NCBI GenBank assembly: GCA_022494885.1
Contig: JAGVSM010004207.1
Location: 124,001-188,000 of the forward strand
Length of the DNA stretch: 64,000 bases
Reading direction: 5' to 3'
Source of the DNA: Micrasema longulum
Lineage: Eukaryota > Arthropoda > Insecta > Trichoptera > Brachycentridae
The stretch's first letter is position 1. Each line of letters opens with the position of its first letter. Under the pieces are notes generated by a model. That model saw only the letters and a program-made list of their open reading frames with translations. It did no database searches and was not told the DNA's origin. Positions 53,600-63,965 of the stretch are shown piece by piece. A program made the position numbers and the translations under genes.

Positions 53600-54738
53600 A
53601 AGAAATATTTTTTTCCAGTGTAAACAAGTAAATACATTAGGAAACTGAAAAATTATATTTTCTGGAGGGCCTCAAACTACTGTAGAACAAATTTTATGTA
53701 AAAAAAAGACGATAGGAAAATTTACATTGAAATACTGCATAAATAAACAAGGTTCAAAAAATGATTTTTTCGATCAAAATACTTATATTTTTTTTTATAG
53801 AAATAACAAATGTCCCAGTTACCAAAGATAACCTACAAAAACGAACGCAACAGAAAAAATATTCCAAATTTTGACAAGTACATCAATTTAAATCAAACTA
53901 GAAAAAAGCATAAATAAATCGGGAAAAAAAGGAAAATCAAATAGGAGTCAATGTCCTATGAAATAGGAACCTGTGGCTTTTAAAACGAGCAAAAAATAGA
54001 ATGCCATTAAAAATTTAAAGTTCTTTGTAGACGAAAATACTGTTAAAGAAAATGAAAAATTTTTCTGTTTATTCTGTTTTGAAAAATATGAAAACCCTCC
54101 CACTAAAGATAAGCTAATGTGTTTGTTCATAGGCCCATGAAAAATGTAGCAGTAAATAAAGCTGTTTAAAGGGTTTGTATGTGACTTTTGCCTGAAACGT
54201 TAATATTCATCACTACCCCGTATGCTTCGGGTAAATCCGACCGGCAACCTTCCTGTGTTTCATTCATTTTCGTATGTTTTTTTGCCTTTATAATATAATA
54301 TGGAAATACCAAAGTTTTAAAAAATATATATGAGTTTTGATTTTCACGTTTTATTTTATTTTTTTCGTTTTTCCCTTGGGTATGCGCCCTACCCCACTCT
54401 CCCCATCTCATTTATTTTGCCGCTTTTCAAATCATAATGTGTGTTTTTTATACTTTCTTACTTCCATGAGCCAGAAACCTGAACGCGCGGAGAGGAAAGA
54501 AACCCGAACGACCGGCGCGATGTGATTTACTTGTATTTATATTAAATAAATAGCGGTAATTATAGATAATATTTTACTTATCGTCGCCTTAATTAAAATA
54601 CAACGCTACTTCTCAGGAAACAATAAAAACTGCATAAATCAGTAATTTGGTTTAATAACCAAATATTTTGTTTATAAGGTAGATACCTATACTAACATGA
54701 TTTTTAAGTCTTAAAAACCAAGCAAAACAAAAACTATC
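53600..54738. other. No recognisable feature
   Basis: AT-rich DNA; 54.46-54.53 kb is a little GC-richer. No exon-like stretch with splice sites was found to follow the 53.3-kb candidate. Confidence 0.45.
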
Positions 54739-54739
54739 A

Positions 54740-55285
54740 CGCCGTTTCCTCGTAGGGATAGGCAGAGACAACACCGTATCACTCTGTCTTTGCACACGCG
54801 CCGATTATTCCGACTTTTGACATGTCCATCTTCAAGAACTTGTTGGATTTGATCGTGCCATGTCTTTAGCGGTCTTCCTCGTTTTATGCATGCATCAACA
54901 TTTGCACCTTTAATCTTTTAAGCCGTTATTTCGCTATCCATTTGTTCTACATGTCCCAATCAGCGCAGCACTCTTTTCTTCATTTTGTCAATATTTCCAG
55001 TCTCAGCCTTACATAATGCACGTATTTCAATATTTGTGCACCTATCATATATCGTTTTACCACACATTTGCCTGAGAGACTGCATTTCAACAGCATTCAG
55101 CTTACTTTCATCATTGTTATTCCCATTCATTAGAACTGCATTGTGAACTGGTAGTTTTGCCTCCTGCGACAAAAAAATATTTGCCAGGGTAAATTTAAAT
55201 GCACCATTCACCCTGTTCCCGGCACTCACCCTCCTTTCAATATCTTTCTCGGTCTTTCCATCCCTAGTAAAAATGCTTCATTATA
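54740..55285 (-). pseudogene. LINE reverse transcriptase, C-terminal third
   Basis: The longest LINE protein remnant here. Minus strand: DIERRVSAGNRVNGAF, then LPVHNAVLMNG, KLNAVEMQSLRQMCGKTIYD, RCTNIEIR, KKRVLR, stop, LGHVEQMDSEITA, stop, then KRGRPLKTWHDQIQQVLEDG and RRVCKDRVIRC. These are in the order known for the region after the palm in RTE/R1-like proteins (NAVEMxSLRxMCG, VLRWxGHVExM, RGRPxxTWxDxI). Two in-frame stops and no frameshift through most of it. One stop replaces the W of the WxGHV motif. The 3' end (54.74-54.80 kb) encodes a counterpart of the 1.73-kb SILSAYPYG end. Confidence 0.85.
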
Positions 55286-55364
55286 AAATAAAAAATATAT
55301 ACTTTCAAACTAAAATATGCATTGCATCCAAATAAATGTAAACTATTATACTACTTATAATATT

Positions 55365-55700
55365 AGAAATCAATAACTGATTTGAGTCTACTAAACACTT
55401 TATTTTATTTTTACAAATATAAAAATAAAAACGTCGTGACGTAAGCGATTGGTTTTTCCCTCAATTATGATTAATGTACATGCTATAGTTCATAAGATTA
55501 TTTTTATTTTCTACTTAAGTACCTTGAATTATATAACTATATAAGGACTTTCAATCCATATCATCTTCACATTCGTTTGAAAATGCCCTTACAAGGCGAA
55601 ACAATTGTCACGAAGCTTAATTTTTATATTTGTAAAAATAAAATAAAGTTTTCAGTAGACTCAAATCAGTGTTTGATTTCTAATATTATAAGTTTAAATA
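55365..55700. mobile_element. Inverted pair of Penelope-like ends
   Basis: TTTTTATATTTGTAAAAATA, AAATAAAGTTTTCAGTAGAC, TCAAATCAGTG, TTTGATTTCTAATATTATAA (55.62-55.70 kb, plus) is repeated in reverse at 55.36-55.44 kb. Next to the plus copy lies CCCTTACAAGGCGAAACAAT, a small stem followed by GAAAC. Comparable in layout to 18.46-18.79 and 47.70-48.24 kb. Confidence 0.5.
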
Positions 55701-55786
55701 TGGAGTTCTACAAAATAAACACCAAATCAATCAATATTATACTACTAAATACCTACTAACTTACACTGTATTCTATGCATAACGCG

Positions 55787-55880
55787 TATCTACGCGTTGT
55801 TAAAAAAATATAATCTATTTTTTTTCTGTCAACAATTTCTTCGTTTAAATGACAGACATACTCATAGATGGTTATTTTTA
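55787..55880 (+). repeat. Dispersed repeat, copy of 7.75 kb
   Basis: ACGCGTTGTT, CTGTCAACAATTTCTTCGTT, TAAATGACAGACATA, as at 7745-7845. Confidence 0.55.
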
Positions 55881-55944
55881 CGGTTTACAATTTAAATATT
55901 AATAGTAATATTAATAGTATAATTAGTATTGCAATTTTAGACGG

Positions 55945-56625
55945 TTGACTCAGAATACAGGTCCAGGTGAGTCTATAAACTTACCTAAACTCCAAACTCT
56001 CCAAACTCGAAGGAACATGGCTGATGCCATTTTTATGTATAAAACTTTGAATAACATGATAGATTGCCCTAACATTCTGTCACTTATTAATTTTAGAGTC
56101 CCAGTAACGCAGACCAGAAACCAATATCTTTTTAAAATTTCTAAATGTAAAACTAAATCTTTTCAAAATTCATTTGTAAATAGAACCTGCCATATGTGTA
56201 ATCAGAAATTAAATTGTATTGATATTAATAACATATCTTTAACTTCCTTTAAAAGTGAATTTCCAAAAATAATTCAAGTTATGATGTTGCGCCTTGAATC
56301 CGCAGCCTATATTATGCAGGTGATGTGCAGTTCTGTATGTAGGCACATAATAAATGAACACTGTATGGTCAACTATAGTTGTATTATTTATTGTAATGTG
56401 CAACTGTGTGACCAATATCCATTTACATTTCTAGTAATATTATAAGTTTTGTATGATTAGTTATTTTATGTTATGTATAATTTTTATGTGACAACATTTA
56501 CAATAACAATATTATGTGGAAGCCTTTATGATATGTATTTATGGTATAATTGTTTCTTATAAATATATAAATCTCTGTTGGCTTTCCAATGAAATAAAAT
56601 AAAATAAAATAAAAAATAAAATACA
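55945..56625 (+). pseudogene. LINE reverse transcriptase, C-terminus and 3' tail
   Basis: The open frame (166 codons, 55945-56445) begins mid-domain. It reads LPKLQTLQTRRNMADAIFMY, KTLNNMIDCPNILSLINFRV, PVTQTRNQYLF, NSFVNRTCHMCN, LTSFKSEF, matching the RRxxADxxFxYKxLNxxIDCPxLLxxINFxVP and FxNRxxxxxN pattern of Jockey/CR1-like ORF2 ends. The first 110 residues are LINE-like; the rest is probably read-through. A tail with AAATAAAATAAAATAAAA follows at 56.59-56.63 kb. The frame is open but the copy is 5'-truncated. Confidence 0.8.
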
Positions 56626-56629
56626 GAAC

Positions 56630-57190
56630 AAAAATACGTAGGTTGTATTCAAACTAAGGCGACGTTATGTTTATCAGTGATAATCTTATTCGTAAGAATT
56701 TATTATATAAACACACGACATAGGATGTAAATAAAATAATGTCTGTATCCTAATTCGTTTCATTCAATTAAATACTCAATTAATGGGATAATTCATATTT
56801 CCTGTGAAGGTAATAGAAATCAGACCCGCACTCTTCTGTCTACGCTACGCAGTGAAACTAGTACAGATATCTATGGGAAAATTTATTGAGTAAGTTCGTG
56901 TTTACATGGTGGTGTTAAATATATAAACAGTCTCTACGGTTACTAATATATTCGAAAGCAGGAATTATTCACTAGCTGCATTTGAGTTTTAACCAAAATA
57001 CAAGAGTAAAAACTAGACTATTTAACTATCCTTTTGCAATTTCTTCACACTGTTTCCCTTATTTGATTTTACAATGGACAGACAGATTAATTATAATGGG
57101 CCCAAGTGTACGTATTGACACACACGTAAAAAAATACATGGCTTTAAAAATGACCGAGTGATTGATTATGTTATTTTGTTTATTTAAGGT
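56630..57190. other. No recognisable feature
   Basis: AT-rich DNA with a mixed patch near 56.82-56.88 kb. Nothing assignable. Confidence 0.45.
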
Positions 57191-57194
57191 CCCT

Positions 57195-57780
57195 ATATAA
57201 TGGGGAAGTTCAGCCCTGCGGAAAATTTGATATTAAAAAAATATTCTTATGCGCGGTAAAAATTAGAGCATTAAATTCTAAGGCAAAGTATCTTGAAAAT
57301 GAATGATTTTAATACAAATAACTACTTTGTCTAACGTCAATACTTCTTCCAAATCAACCAATGCTGTCTGTGTATGATGTTTTGTGTTTATTTTGTAATT
57401 TTCAAAACTTTTTCATATCCTTTTTATTTGTAGTAGTGTATCATAATTTTTATTCTGGTTTTGTAAATAATGTTATAGTTTAAAATATAAGAAGGTCGGT
57501 AAATAAATATTGTTATCTGCATGTCCCCAAATAAGTTTTTTACAAAAACTCCTTGGGAATATTGTATAAAATTACGTATAATATCTTTTCAATTTAATTT
57601 TTTTTTAAATAATAAAGAGTTGTGATAGGTTTCCAGTTTACAGTCAGTCAACCGGCGAGTCAGCAGAACTCATCAAGAAGAAAGGGAAGAGAACTTGAGA
57701 CGTCACACGCGTAGTAATTTTAAAAATTTAAAACTTTTGAAAATCATAGCGCATAAAATACGATACATAATTTTGGCCTA
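57195..57780 (+). mobile_element. GGAACTTCAGCCC-family element, interrupted
   Basis: Left part 57195-57350: GGGGAAGTTCAGCCCTGCGG, GCGGTAAAAATTAGAGCATT, AAATTCTAAGGCAAAGTATC. Right part 57630-57780: TTGAGACGTCACACGCGTAG, AAAATCATAGCGCATAAAAT, ACGATACATAA. Between lie about 280 bp not in the 23.53-kb copy, presumably an insertion. Confidence 0.7.
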
Positions 57781-58014
57781 GTTTAATATTCTATTAACGA
57801 ATAAAAAAAACGAGAAACCACTGAATTTCCTGATTCCTTACATTAAGCAATAGGTAATATAATGGATAGTGTTTTAATGACATGTATAAACTTAATATGT
57901 GTGTATTAAATAAAATATTAATGTGAATTTGTATATGCGAATATTTATTTATTTATATATGTATATGTATTTATATATATAAATATAAGTGTGTGTATGT
58001 TTATTACTGCATTA

Positions 58015-58140
58015 CAAGTGCCCCGACTCAACACGGATTTTTTAGCGATTCGGGGCAAGTTTACAGGCATGGGTCGTACAGGCATTGTGTCGCTATAAAC
58101 TGTGTCTCTATCCTTAATAAATGTATATATGTATTGACAA
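58015..58140 (+). mobile_element. LINE 3' tail with terminal hairpin
   Basis: GTGCCCCGACTCAACACGGA, TTTTTTAGCGATTCGGGGCA: GCCCCGA pairs with TCGGGGC. Then GTCGCTATAAACTGTGTCTC and AATAAATG. A diverged relative of 38.24 kb. Confidence 0.6.
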
Positions 58141-58234
58141 AAAAAACTCTTTTCTTTTTCATAATTACGTAAATATTTTAATTGTAGATCAAATAATCAG
58201 AAACATAAATAAAAATTAGGGAATTTAATAATTC

Positions 58235-58445
58235 AACAATGTTTGATTATGTCCAAATGCTTGCAGACTGGCTGGATTTCCTCCCTAGGGAGTTGTTCAT
58301 ATTTGAATTTATTTCAACAGAGAGGGAAAAAATTGTGTAAAGGGGCCACTTAAACCAGCCAATGACAGGTCATAAGCCCAGTAAATGCCTAGACTTCCAT
58401 ATTCCCTTCTCAAAAATGTTTTCCCTCTCTGTTGAAATAAATTTA
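58235..58445. mobile_element. Foldback MITE, compact palindrome
   Basis: AACAATGTTTGATTATGTCC, AAATGCTTGCAGACTGGCTG, GATTTCCTCCCTAGGGAGTT, TTTCAACAGAGAGGGAAAA, then directly the other arm (GTGTAAAGGGGCCACTTAAA, CCAATGACAGGTCATAAGCC, TTTTCCCTCTCTGTTGAAAT). The outermost right block is missing. Left outer end is the cleanest in the window. Confidence 0.9.
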
Positions 58446-58566
58446 AATTTAATAATTATTTAAGAAAACAAACGTGCAACGCAAATTTCTTTGAACAATT
58501 ATCTATTGAAACAATTGAATCAAAACTTTAGATAACTACTTTGATAAACTGGAATATTTTAATATT

Positions 58567-58890
58567 TTTAGCTTAGAATTCAGGAGAACTTTAGCTTCAT
58601 TAATAGTTTTACATAAAATTTTATCCGGTAAGATGAACGCTCAAGATATTTTATCTCAAATCAACATCAATGTTCCAAATCATGCCACTCGTACTAACAC
58701 TTTATTTGCTGTGAGAAATTACATCACCAACACTGGCTTCTTTTCCCCAATGCCCAGAATGCTTACGCTTTACAATGAAGTGTCCAAAGACAGCTCGGTT
58801 GATATATTCCTAAAGCAATGAGAGTTATTCAAAAGAGAAATTATTAACTCACTTTTCGAAAGATGAAACTTACCGACGGGGAAATAATGT
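58567..58890 (+). pseudogene. LINE reverse transcriptase, C-terminus
   Basis: Plus strand reads FSLEFRRTLASLIVLHKILS, GKMNAQDILSQININVPNHA, TRTNTLFAV, FFSPMPRMLTLYNEVSK, DIFLKQ, stop, ELFKREI. The RRxxASLxxLxKIL...ILxxIxxxVPxxxTRxxxLF...SPxPRMLxLxN pattern is a Jockey/CR1-like C-terminus. The frame starts abruptly at 58567, so it is 5'-truncated. Stop at 58819-58821. A tail follows to about 59070, ending in AAATAAAATAAAAAAATAAA. Confidence 0.8.
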
Positions 58891-59084
58891 CTCGTCTCTT
58901 GTTACTCTGATATAATAATGATATATTTGCATACATTTTTCTCCTTACATCATTTTGTTTATAATATGTAACTTATGTTTTTATCGTACTTTTTTTAACT
59001 TGTGTATACACCAATCCATAAGGGTTTATCGAATAACCTATCGATTGATTTAAAATAAAATAAAAAAATAAACATGGACGAAAT

Positions 59085-59200
59085 GGTAAATATTACAGTC
59101 TGACAAGCGTCCTCTCAAATCAGCCAATGACATGTAATAAACTTTGTAAATACGTAGGCCTTTTACCTCCTTTAACCAAATATCTTTCCTAGTCTTAGAT
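59085..59200 (-). mobile_element. Foldback MITE fragment, decayed
   Basis: GGACGAAATGGTAAATATTA, CAGTCTGACAAGCGTCCTCT, CAAATCAGCCAATGACATGT and CTTTGTAAATACGTAGGCC correspond to the arm blocks with many changes. Confidence 0.65.
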
Positions 59201-59890
59201 ATGATATATCTAGTTTAATTGTATCCAATGTACCTCTCCATACAACTTTGTAGGTAAATAGCAAATAACAAATAATTTTTATGAATAATAAAAACACCAA
59301 ATAATCGTAGTCTAGAACCTTCAATTAAAGTTCAGTATACTAAAAGCGCTATAAAAGTGTCTAATTATCACTTTAGGGCTTTATTTTCGGGTTGCTTTAT
59401 TAATCGGGTTGTTATCCTTCTTAGATCAATTAATAACTAATCATAGTGTTAGTTGTCTGAATTAAGTATCATAATAATAAAAGTTCGTCTTGTCTACATG
59501 TCTACACGATATAGATTCCTTAGTACATTGGTGCCATTTTCCTTGAATAATATTGGAATATCATAAAACACAACGAGCGTTTAATTTTGTATCAACAATC
59601 ACAACTAGAAGTAATATGACAACATATTTTGTGTGTGGATAGATATTCGTAGATTAATTGACACCAATTACAATCGATAAAAGGCCCGTTGATTGCGCGC
59701 TTAGCCTTGCAATAATGACCTATTTTCAGTGTACAATATTTATTTGCATAGGTGTTAATTTTATTGTTTGTATTATGCCGCGTGTCGTTCGCGCTTTTGG
59801 TTGACGTTAGCAACGTCCATGAACCCTGATCCTAGGACCTTTGCAAGGATATAGATATTATTATTAATTTATTTTTTGTCCTAGCATTAT
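59201..59890. other. No recognisable feature
   Basis: AT-rich DNA; the minus-strand frame 59592-59813 has several Cys and His residues but no spaced finger pattern. Confidence 0.45.
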
Positions 59891-59893
59891 GGC

Positions 59894-60060
59894 GGCCTCC
59901 GTGGTGTAGTGGTCAAGACGCTTGACTCACACACGTTAGGTTCCGAGTTCGATTCCCGGTGAGAACACATATATCAAATGTGATTTTCATCAAGCCTGGG
60001 TGTTCTGTGATGTAATTCACCACTGTAATTGGGCCTCCTGGCCTGTTGTAGTGCAAAAAA
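59894..60060 (+). mobile_element. tRNA-headed SINE (family B), best copy
   Basis: GGCCTCCGTGGTGTAGTGGT (A box), CAAGACGCTTGACTCACACA, CGAGTTCGATTCCCGGTGAG (B box), body TCAAGCCTGGGTGTTCTGTG, ATGTAATTCACCACTGTAAT, TGGGCCTCCTGGCCTGTTGT and an A-rich end. The body differs from family A, and a partial copy lies at 43.75 kb. The B-side self-complementary word GGGCCTCCTGGCCTG may fold. Confidence 0.85.
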
Positions 60061-60294
60061 ATATAAATATTTACATATTAATTTTCTTTAGTTGTATTTT
60101 ATTCAAATTGTAGTATTATTTATAATAAAGAAATATTTTTTCTATTGTTGAATGGACCGAATAAGTCCGTAAATAAGTAAATAAAATTGTTTAAAAAAAT
60201 AATGTATTTTTGAAATTACCAAATACGAAAATTTATAGCGTGGGTGCTATTTACCATCCACAACTTTATACTTTTGTACTTTTTCCATAAATAA

Positions 60295-60350
60295 AAACAT
60301 CATCCTCTTATTTGCACCTAATGGTGCACAGGGCACTTTATTTTTATGTT
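60295..60350 (-). mobile_element. SINE family A, 3' end
   Basis: Minus strand: AAGTGCCCTGTGCACCATTA, GGTGCAAATAAGAGGATGAT is the 3' end seen at 45.20-45.24 kb. Confidence 0.6.
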
Positions 60351-61110
60351 AATCTCGGTATATATACACTATATACTCAATGAATTAAGAAAGTTGGTAT
60401 TTGTAAAAAAATACCCTTTTTTTTAAAATATGTCATTTTTTGTCATTTCTCCACATTCGTTGAGTGGATGGATACTGTAGTATGTTTTTATATTAGTTCT
60501 TGAAAATTTTTCACATTATTGGTAATAAATAAAGTAAAATTTCAAAGGATTTATTTATACAATTCTCGAAACAAATTATTATTTCATCATTTTACGAATC
60601 TTCAATTTGGGACCGAATGAATTAGAAACATCAGATTATTTAGAAAATATAACGAAAGTTAAGTTAATTACTTTTTGCTTTTAAAGTGAAATTGAAACAT
60701 CGCATCGCCTCACCACATTAAGTGTCGTAATATTAGCCCAGAAATTCTTCTACAAAATGAATCAAGATTTTTCGTAAAATAATTATTTTTGTTGCTTCAC
60801 AGAAAAGGCAGAGGCGTGCCGATCTTTCTGAAAGATAACGTATGATACTAATTTATCAATAAAAACATAATTAAATAAAATTTAAAAGTACCACATTTTG
60901 TTTTAATTTTATGTCTTACCAGAGTGCCCTGTCTCTTATATTTCATAAAAATTTAAACTGTCATATTGTAAACGCATACCTGAACTTTTGGCAGAAATGT
61001 GAAATTTATCATTTTAGAAACACTGCCATAATAAGTCTTTGAATCGAACTAAACCTTTAAAATAATTCATGTACATGTACATGGCACCACTGCCAAATAT
61101 TTCAATCAAG
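60351..61110. other. No recognisable feature
   Basis: AT-rich DNA without a recognisable frame or repeat. Confidence 0.5.
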
Positions 61111-61114
61111 TGAG

Positions 61115-61515
61115 CGGCTAGGCTGTTCATTAAATGCCGGCATTCAACTGAATAGCTAGGCCGTTCGTTGACTGAACGTTTAATAAAAGGGTTAAACGTC
61201 GTTTAGCTTCTTTAATTTTAATACAATAATTGTTTTATTTTTAAAAAAATGTAATGTGTAGTAAGGTTGGATTAGAATAAGTTTGGTTAGGTTTAATAAT
61301 AAATTTTTCATATTAAACTAAGTTTTCTTTCCTCAACTTAATCCTTAACGTAAGATGTTTTGCAAAAAAACTAATTTTTTTTATTATTAAACTTAACCCA
61401 GGCAATCTTTACCTAACTCAGCGGCTTTTAGTTCAGCTATTTTAAAAGGGCCAGCTTTCAATAAGATAACACGTTGATCGTTGAGCTATTTTAATTCATT
61501 CAACAAATGGCCTAG
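61115..61515. mobile_element. Foldback MITE of a second family
   Basis: CTGAATAGCTAGGCCGTTCG, TTGACTGAAC near 61150 pairs with AATTCATTCAACAAATGGCC, TAGCCATTCAG near 61510. Inside, AGGTTGGATTAGAATAAGTT, TTAATAATAAATTTTT and TATTATTAAACTTAACCCAG are again inverted. A second CGGCTAGGCTGTTCATT copy of the end lies just outside (61117). It abuts an end of the first foldback family at 61.53 kb. Confidence 0.6.
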
Positions 61516-61529
61516 CCATTCAGCATGAC

Positions 61530-61615
61530 CAAATGTGTGTAGACAGGCTGGATTTCCTAACTAGGGAGTTGTTAAGATCTAAATTTGTTGCAACGGATTG
61601 GGAAAATGTGTAAAC
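61530..61615 (+). mobile_element. Foldback MITE (first family), left end
   Basis: GACCAAATGTGTGTAGACAG, GCTGGATTTCCTAACTAGGG, AGTTGTTAAG, AAATTTGTTGCAACGGATTG, GGAAAATG. The inner arm is lost. Confidence 0.75.
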
Positions 61616-62465
61616 AAAGCATTTTCATCGAAAAGTGGAGACATTTCCAGTTTCCTTGGGGCTTTCCGGCACTCATCAAACATTTTAAAGCTTTGTAGTA
61701 CAGGTTGTTTTGAGTTTCAGATACCTTAAGAAACCCGAAATCACTTCCACCTCGCGTTGGATACTTGTGGAAATCTTTATCATTCTCGTATTTAATACCT
61801 TCTAATATTTATTCAAGAAGCAGTCCGTTTTCCAAATTGTAAATAAAAGTCAGAGTATTGAAGATAATTATTTTTTTGTATCCAGGATATAATTCATATT
61901 TTATAATATATAAAGTACTACAAGTGTGGAAGTATTACAAGTAAATGTTTTGAATCATAACGTATAAACACATACATGTATTACATTACATTATCGCTAT
62001 GCGCCATCTGTTTTTTTTTTTATAGTACAAAAACGATAACAAACTAAACCCGCACGCCCCTGTTTACATTAGGTATAGAATAGGTGTAGATATCTTGCAG
62101 AATAGCAGACACCAGTTACTGGTATACCGTAGACCAGTAGACTTTGCAGGATGTTACTTTGATTAAATTTATTTCATTAAATCTATGTTGCTTTCATCAT
62201 TACGTAAGTTAAATGACGCTCTAAGTAATTATTGTAACGCCCTTCTAGCGTTGCTGTAGGCAGAAAAGAGAAATGATCATCTGGTTTATGACTGATATAA
62301 TCGTTGGTCATAAGGCGTTTTCTTCACTGCAATATTTCACTATCGCTGTATGACTAATTTGTCATTTGTAATTTTAAATTCATTTAAAAGGATTCATTTA
62401 ATCTCTTGTAAACGTCAACGACTTAAAACTATGTAATCCAATTTAACAATCAGTAAATTCAGACA
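61616..62465. other. No recognisable feature
   Basis: Mixed AT-rich DNA. A patch at 62.04-62.15 kb is GC-richer and has a CCAGTTACTGG palindrome, but no assignable element. Confidence 0.45.
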
Positions 62466-62469
62466 TCAA

Positions 62470-62960
62470 TTGATAAATAAAAGTGAACCATTAAATATTT
62501 ATTTTGTATTGTGCCAATCAAATTTGGAGTACGGTATAATCGGATGGGGTGGTGCGAGTGACACAGTTTTAAATAGTGTATTTGTTGTTCAAAAATCCAA
62601 AGTTAAAATAATACTCAGAGTCCTGATACAGACCTCTACTGAAGAAATATTCCACAAATCGCAACTTATGACACCAAAACAATTATACGCTAAAATAATA
62701 CTCACTTACAGATTAAAAAACTAGTTTTACTCAAATGAAAGACATAACCACAACAATACAAATAATATAATCACTAGATCTTCACCACAAAGACAACTTA
62801 AACAAATAGAAACTAATACCACTTTCGGACAAAGGGATTTTGAGTATTATTCAATTAAAATCTATAACCTACTTCTATTAAAACAATTAGTGACGAGAAA
62901 ATGTTCAAAAAGGCTTTTAAAAAATGGATAGTGGAGCTAGGTAGAAGTAAAATGGATTGT
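62470..62960 (+). pseudogene. LINE reverse transcriptase, C-terminal part
   Basis: Plus strand: YFVLCQSNLEYGIIGWGGAS, DTVLNSVFVVQKSKVKIILR, TSTEEIFHKSQLMTPKQLYA, then a TAG after RLKN, and in the same frame HNHNNTNNIITRSSPQRQL, TTFGQRDFEYYSIKIYNLL. A frameshift near 62.90 kb leads to MFKKAFKKWIVELGRSK. The SxLxYGIIGWGG...LTPKQL...HNYNTR...FGQxxxxYxxxxxxN order is that of Jockey/CR1-like LINE C-termini. One stop, one frameshift, no N-terminal part. Its 3' tail at 63.18-63.30 kb carries the GGCACGAGTAACCCCAGTAA block also seen at 11.83 kb. Confidence 0.85.
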
Positions 62961-63179
62961 CTCATTCGCCCAAACCAATATTGAATCATCTGCTCCATAA
63001 GTGTATAGCTGTTAGGTTTTTGTTCTTTCATTGTGCGTTTTGTAATATAAATAATATAGATGTACATAAATTAGTTATAAACATAAATATGTAGTGTTTA
63101 AAACTGTCTGAACGTTTTGTTAATTATTTCTGTTTATTAAGTTAGTCTTCTTTGTTTATTCTCAAATGTAAAAATATTT

Positions 63180-63300
63180 TTTTACAAAAGTATATTGTTA
63201 AGTGTCCTCGGCACGAGTAACCCCAGTAAGGTCACATTATTTGTATTATTATTTATAGTTTGTGAGACAAAAAATATGAATAAGTAAATAAATAAAATAC
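63180..63300 (+). mobile_element. LINE 3' tail of the 62.47-kb copy
   Basis: GTCCTCGGCACGAGTAACCC, CAGTAAGGTCACATTATTTG, ending in GAATAAGTAAATAAATAAAA. It links the 11.82-kb tail to the 62.47-kb coding remnant. Confidence 0.7.
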
Positions 63301-63304
63301 GAAT

Positions 63305-63460
63305 CATTAAATTAAACAAAATAAGAAAGCATGAATCTACTGCCAAGCCGTACTGTCCTGCAAATACTCTACGACTCTATAATAACCCCCTTTAAACAGC
63401 CTGTACTTGACAACATCCTTAAATGTCTTTGTTGACAAAGCCTGTATACTAAAAGGCAAT
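63305..63460 (-). pseudogene. LINE C-terminal tail (minus strand)
   Basis: Minus strand: LSTKTFKDVVKYRLFKGGYY, RVVEYLQDSTAWQ, then a stop and an A-rich end at 63300-63330. Shares the YYRVxEYLxDxTAW end with 43.99-44.17 kb. It meets the plus-strand LINE tail at 63300 end to end. Confidence 0.7.
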
Positions 63461-63559
63461 ATTTTTTACTATAGAATCGTATGTATTAGGCAAGCGAATT
63501 GCTTATTTTTTGTAGTCTAGTAGGGGGCAAAGCTAACTTATCTTTAGTCAATGTGTTGA

Positions 63560-63965
63560 ACCTCTATGTTTATATTAAAATCATCAATATGAATAGCTTT
63601 TTCAATTTCTAAGTTGTCTAATTTTATTTTCAACGTGAAGTAAATCCAGTGTCTTTATTGAAGTTATGATTATTTTCTATCAGATAATTTTCGAATTCAG
63701 ATAAATTATTATTATTTAAGCATTTTAAGTGTTCTTTTACCCTAATATTAAAGTTTCTTTTAGTTTTTCCAATGTAGATTGAATCGCAATCATTACCATT
63801 TAATTGGTATATCCCAGATTTATTATATTTATGGACTTTGTCTTTTTAATTTTTTATTATTAGTTGTGTAGAAAGCCGGTCAATTGTTTTATGGTAAGGA
63901 ATTAGATAATTGTTTTGAAAAATTGTCATTTTTAAAAAGGATCCGCCTCCATCGTTAAGGTGGGT
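63560..63965 (-). pseudogene. Penelope-like GIY-YIG endonuclease remnant
   Basis: Minus strand encodes GIYQLNGNDCDSIYIG (GIY at 63807-63815, YIG at 63768-63776) followed by KTKR, and further on NFNKDTG, then KLDNLEIEKAI. It is the same family as 14.66-15.09 kb, with small frame breaks. The right side reaches the window edge (from about 63950 the sequence is unrelated), so whether a plus-oriented 3' end adjoins it cannot be seen. Confidence 0.8.
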
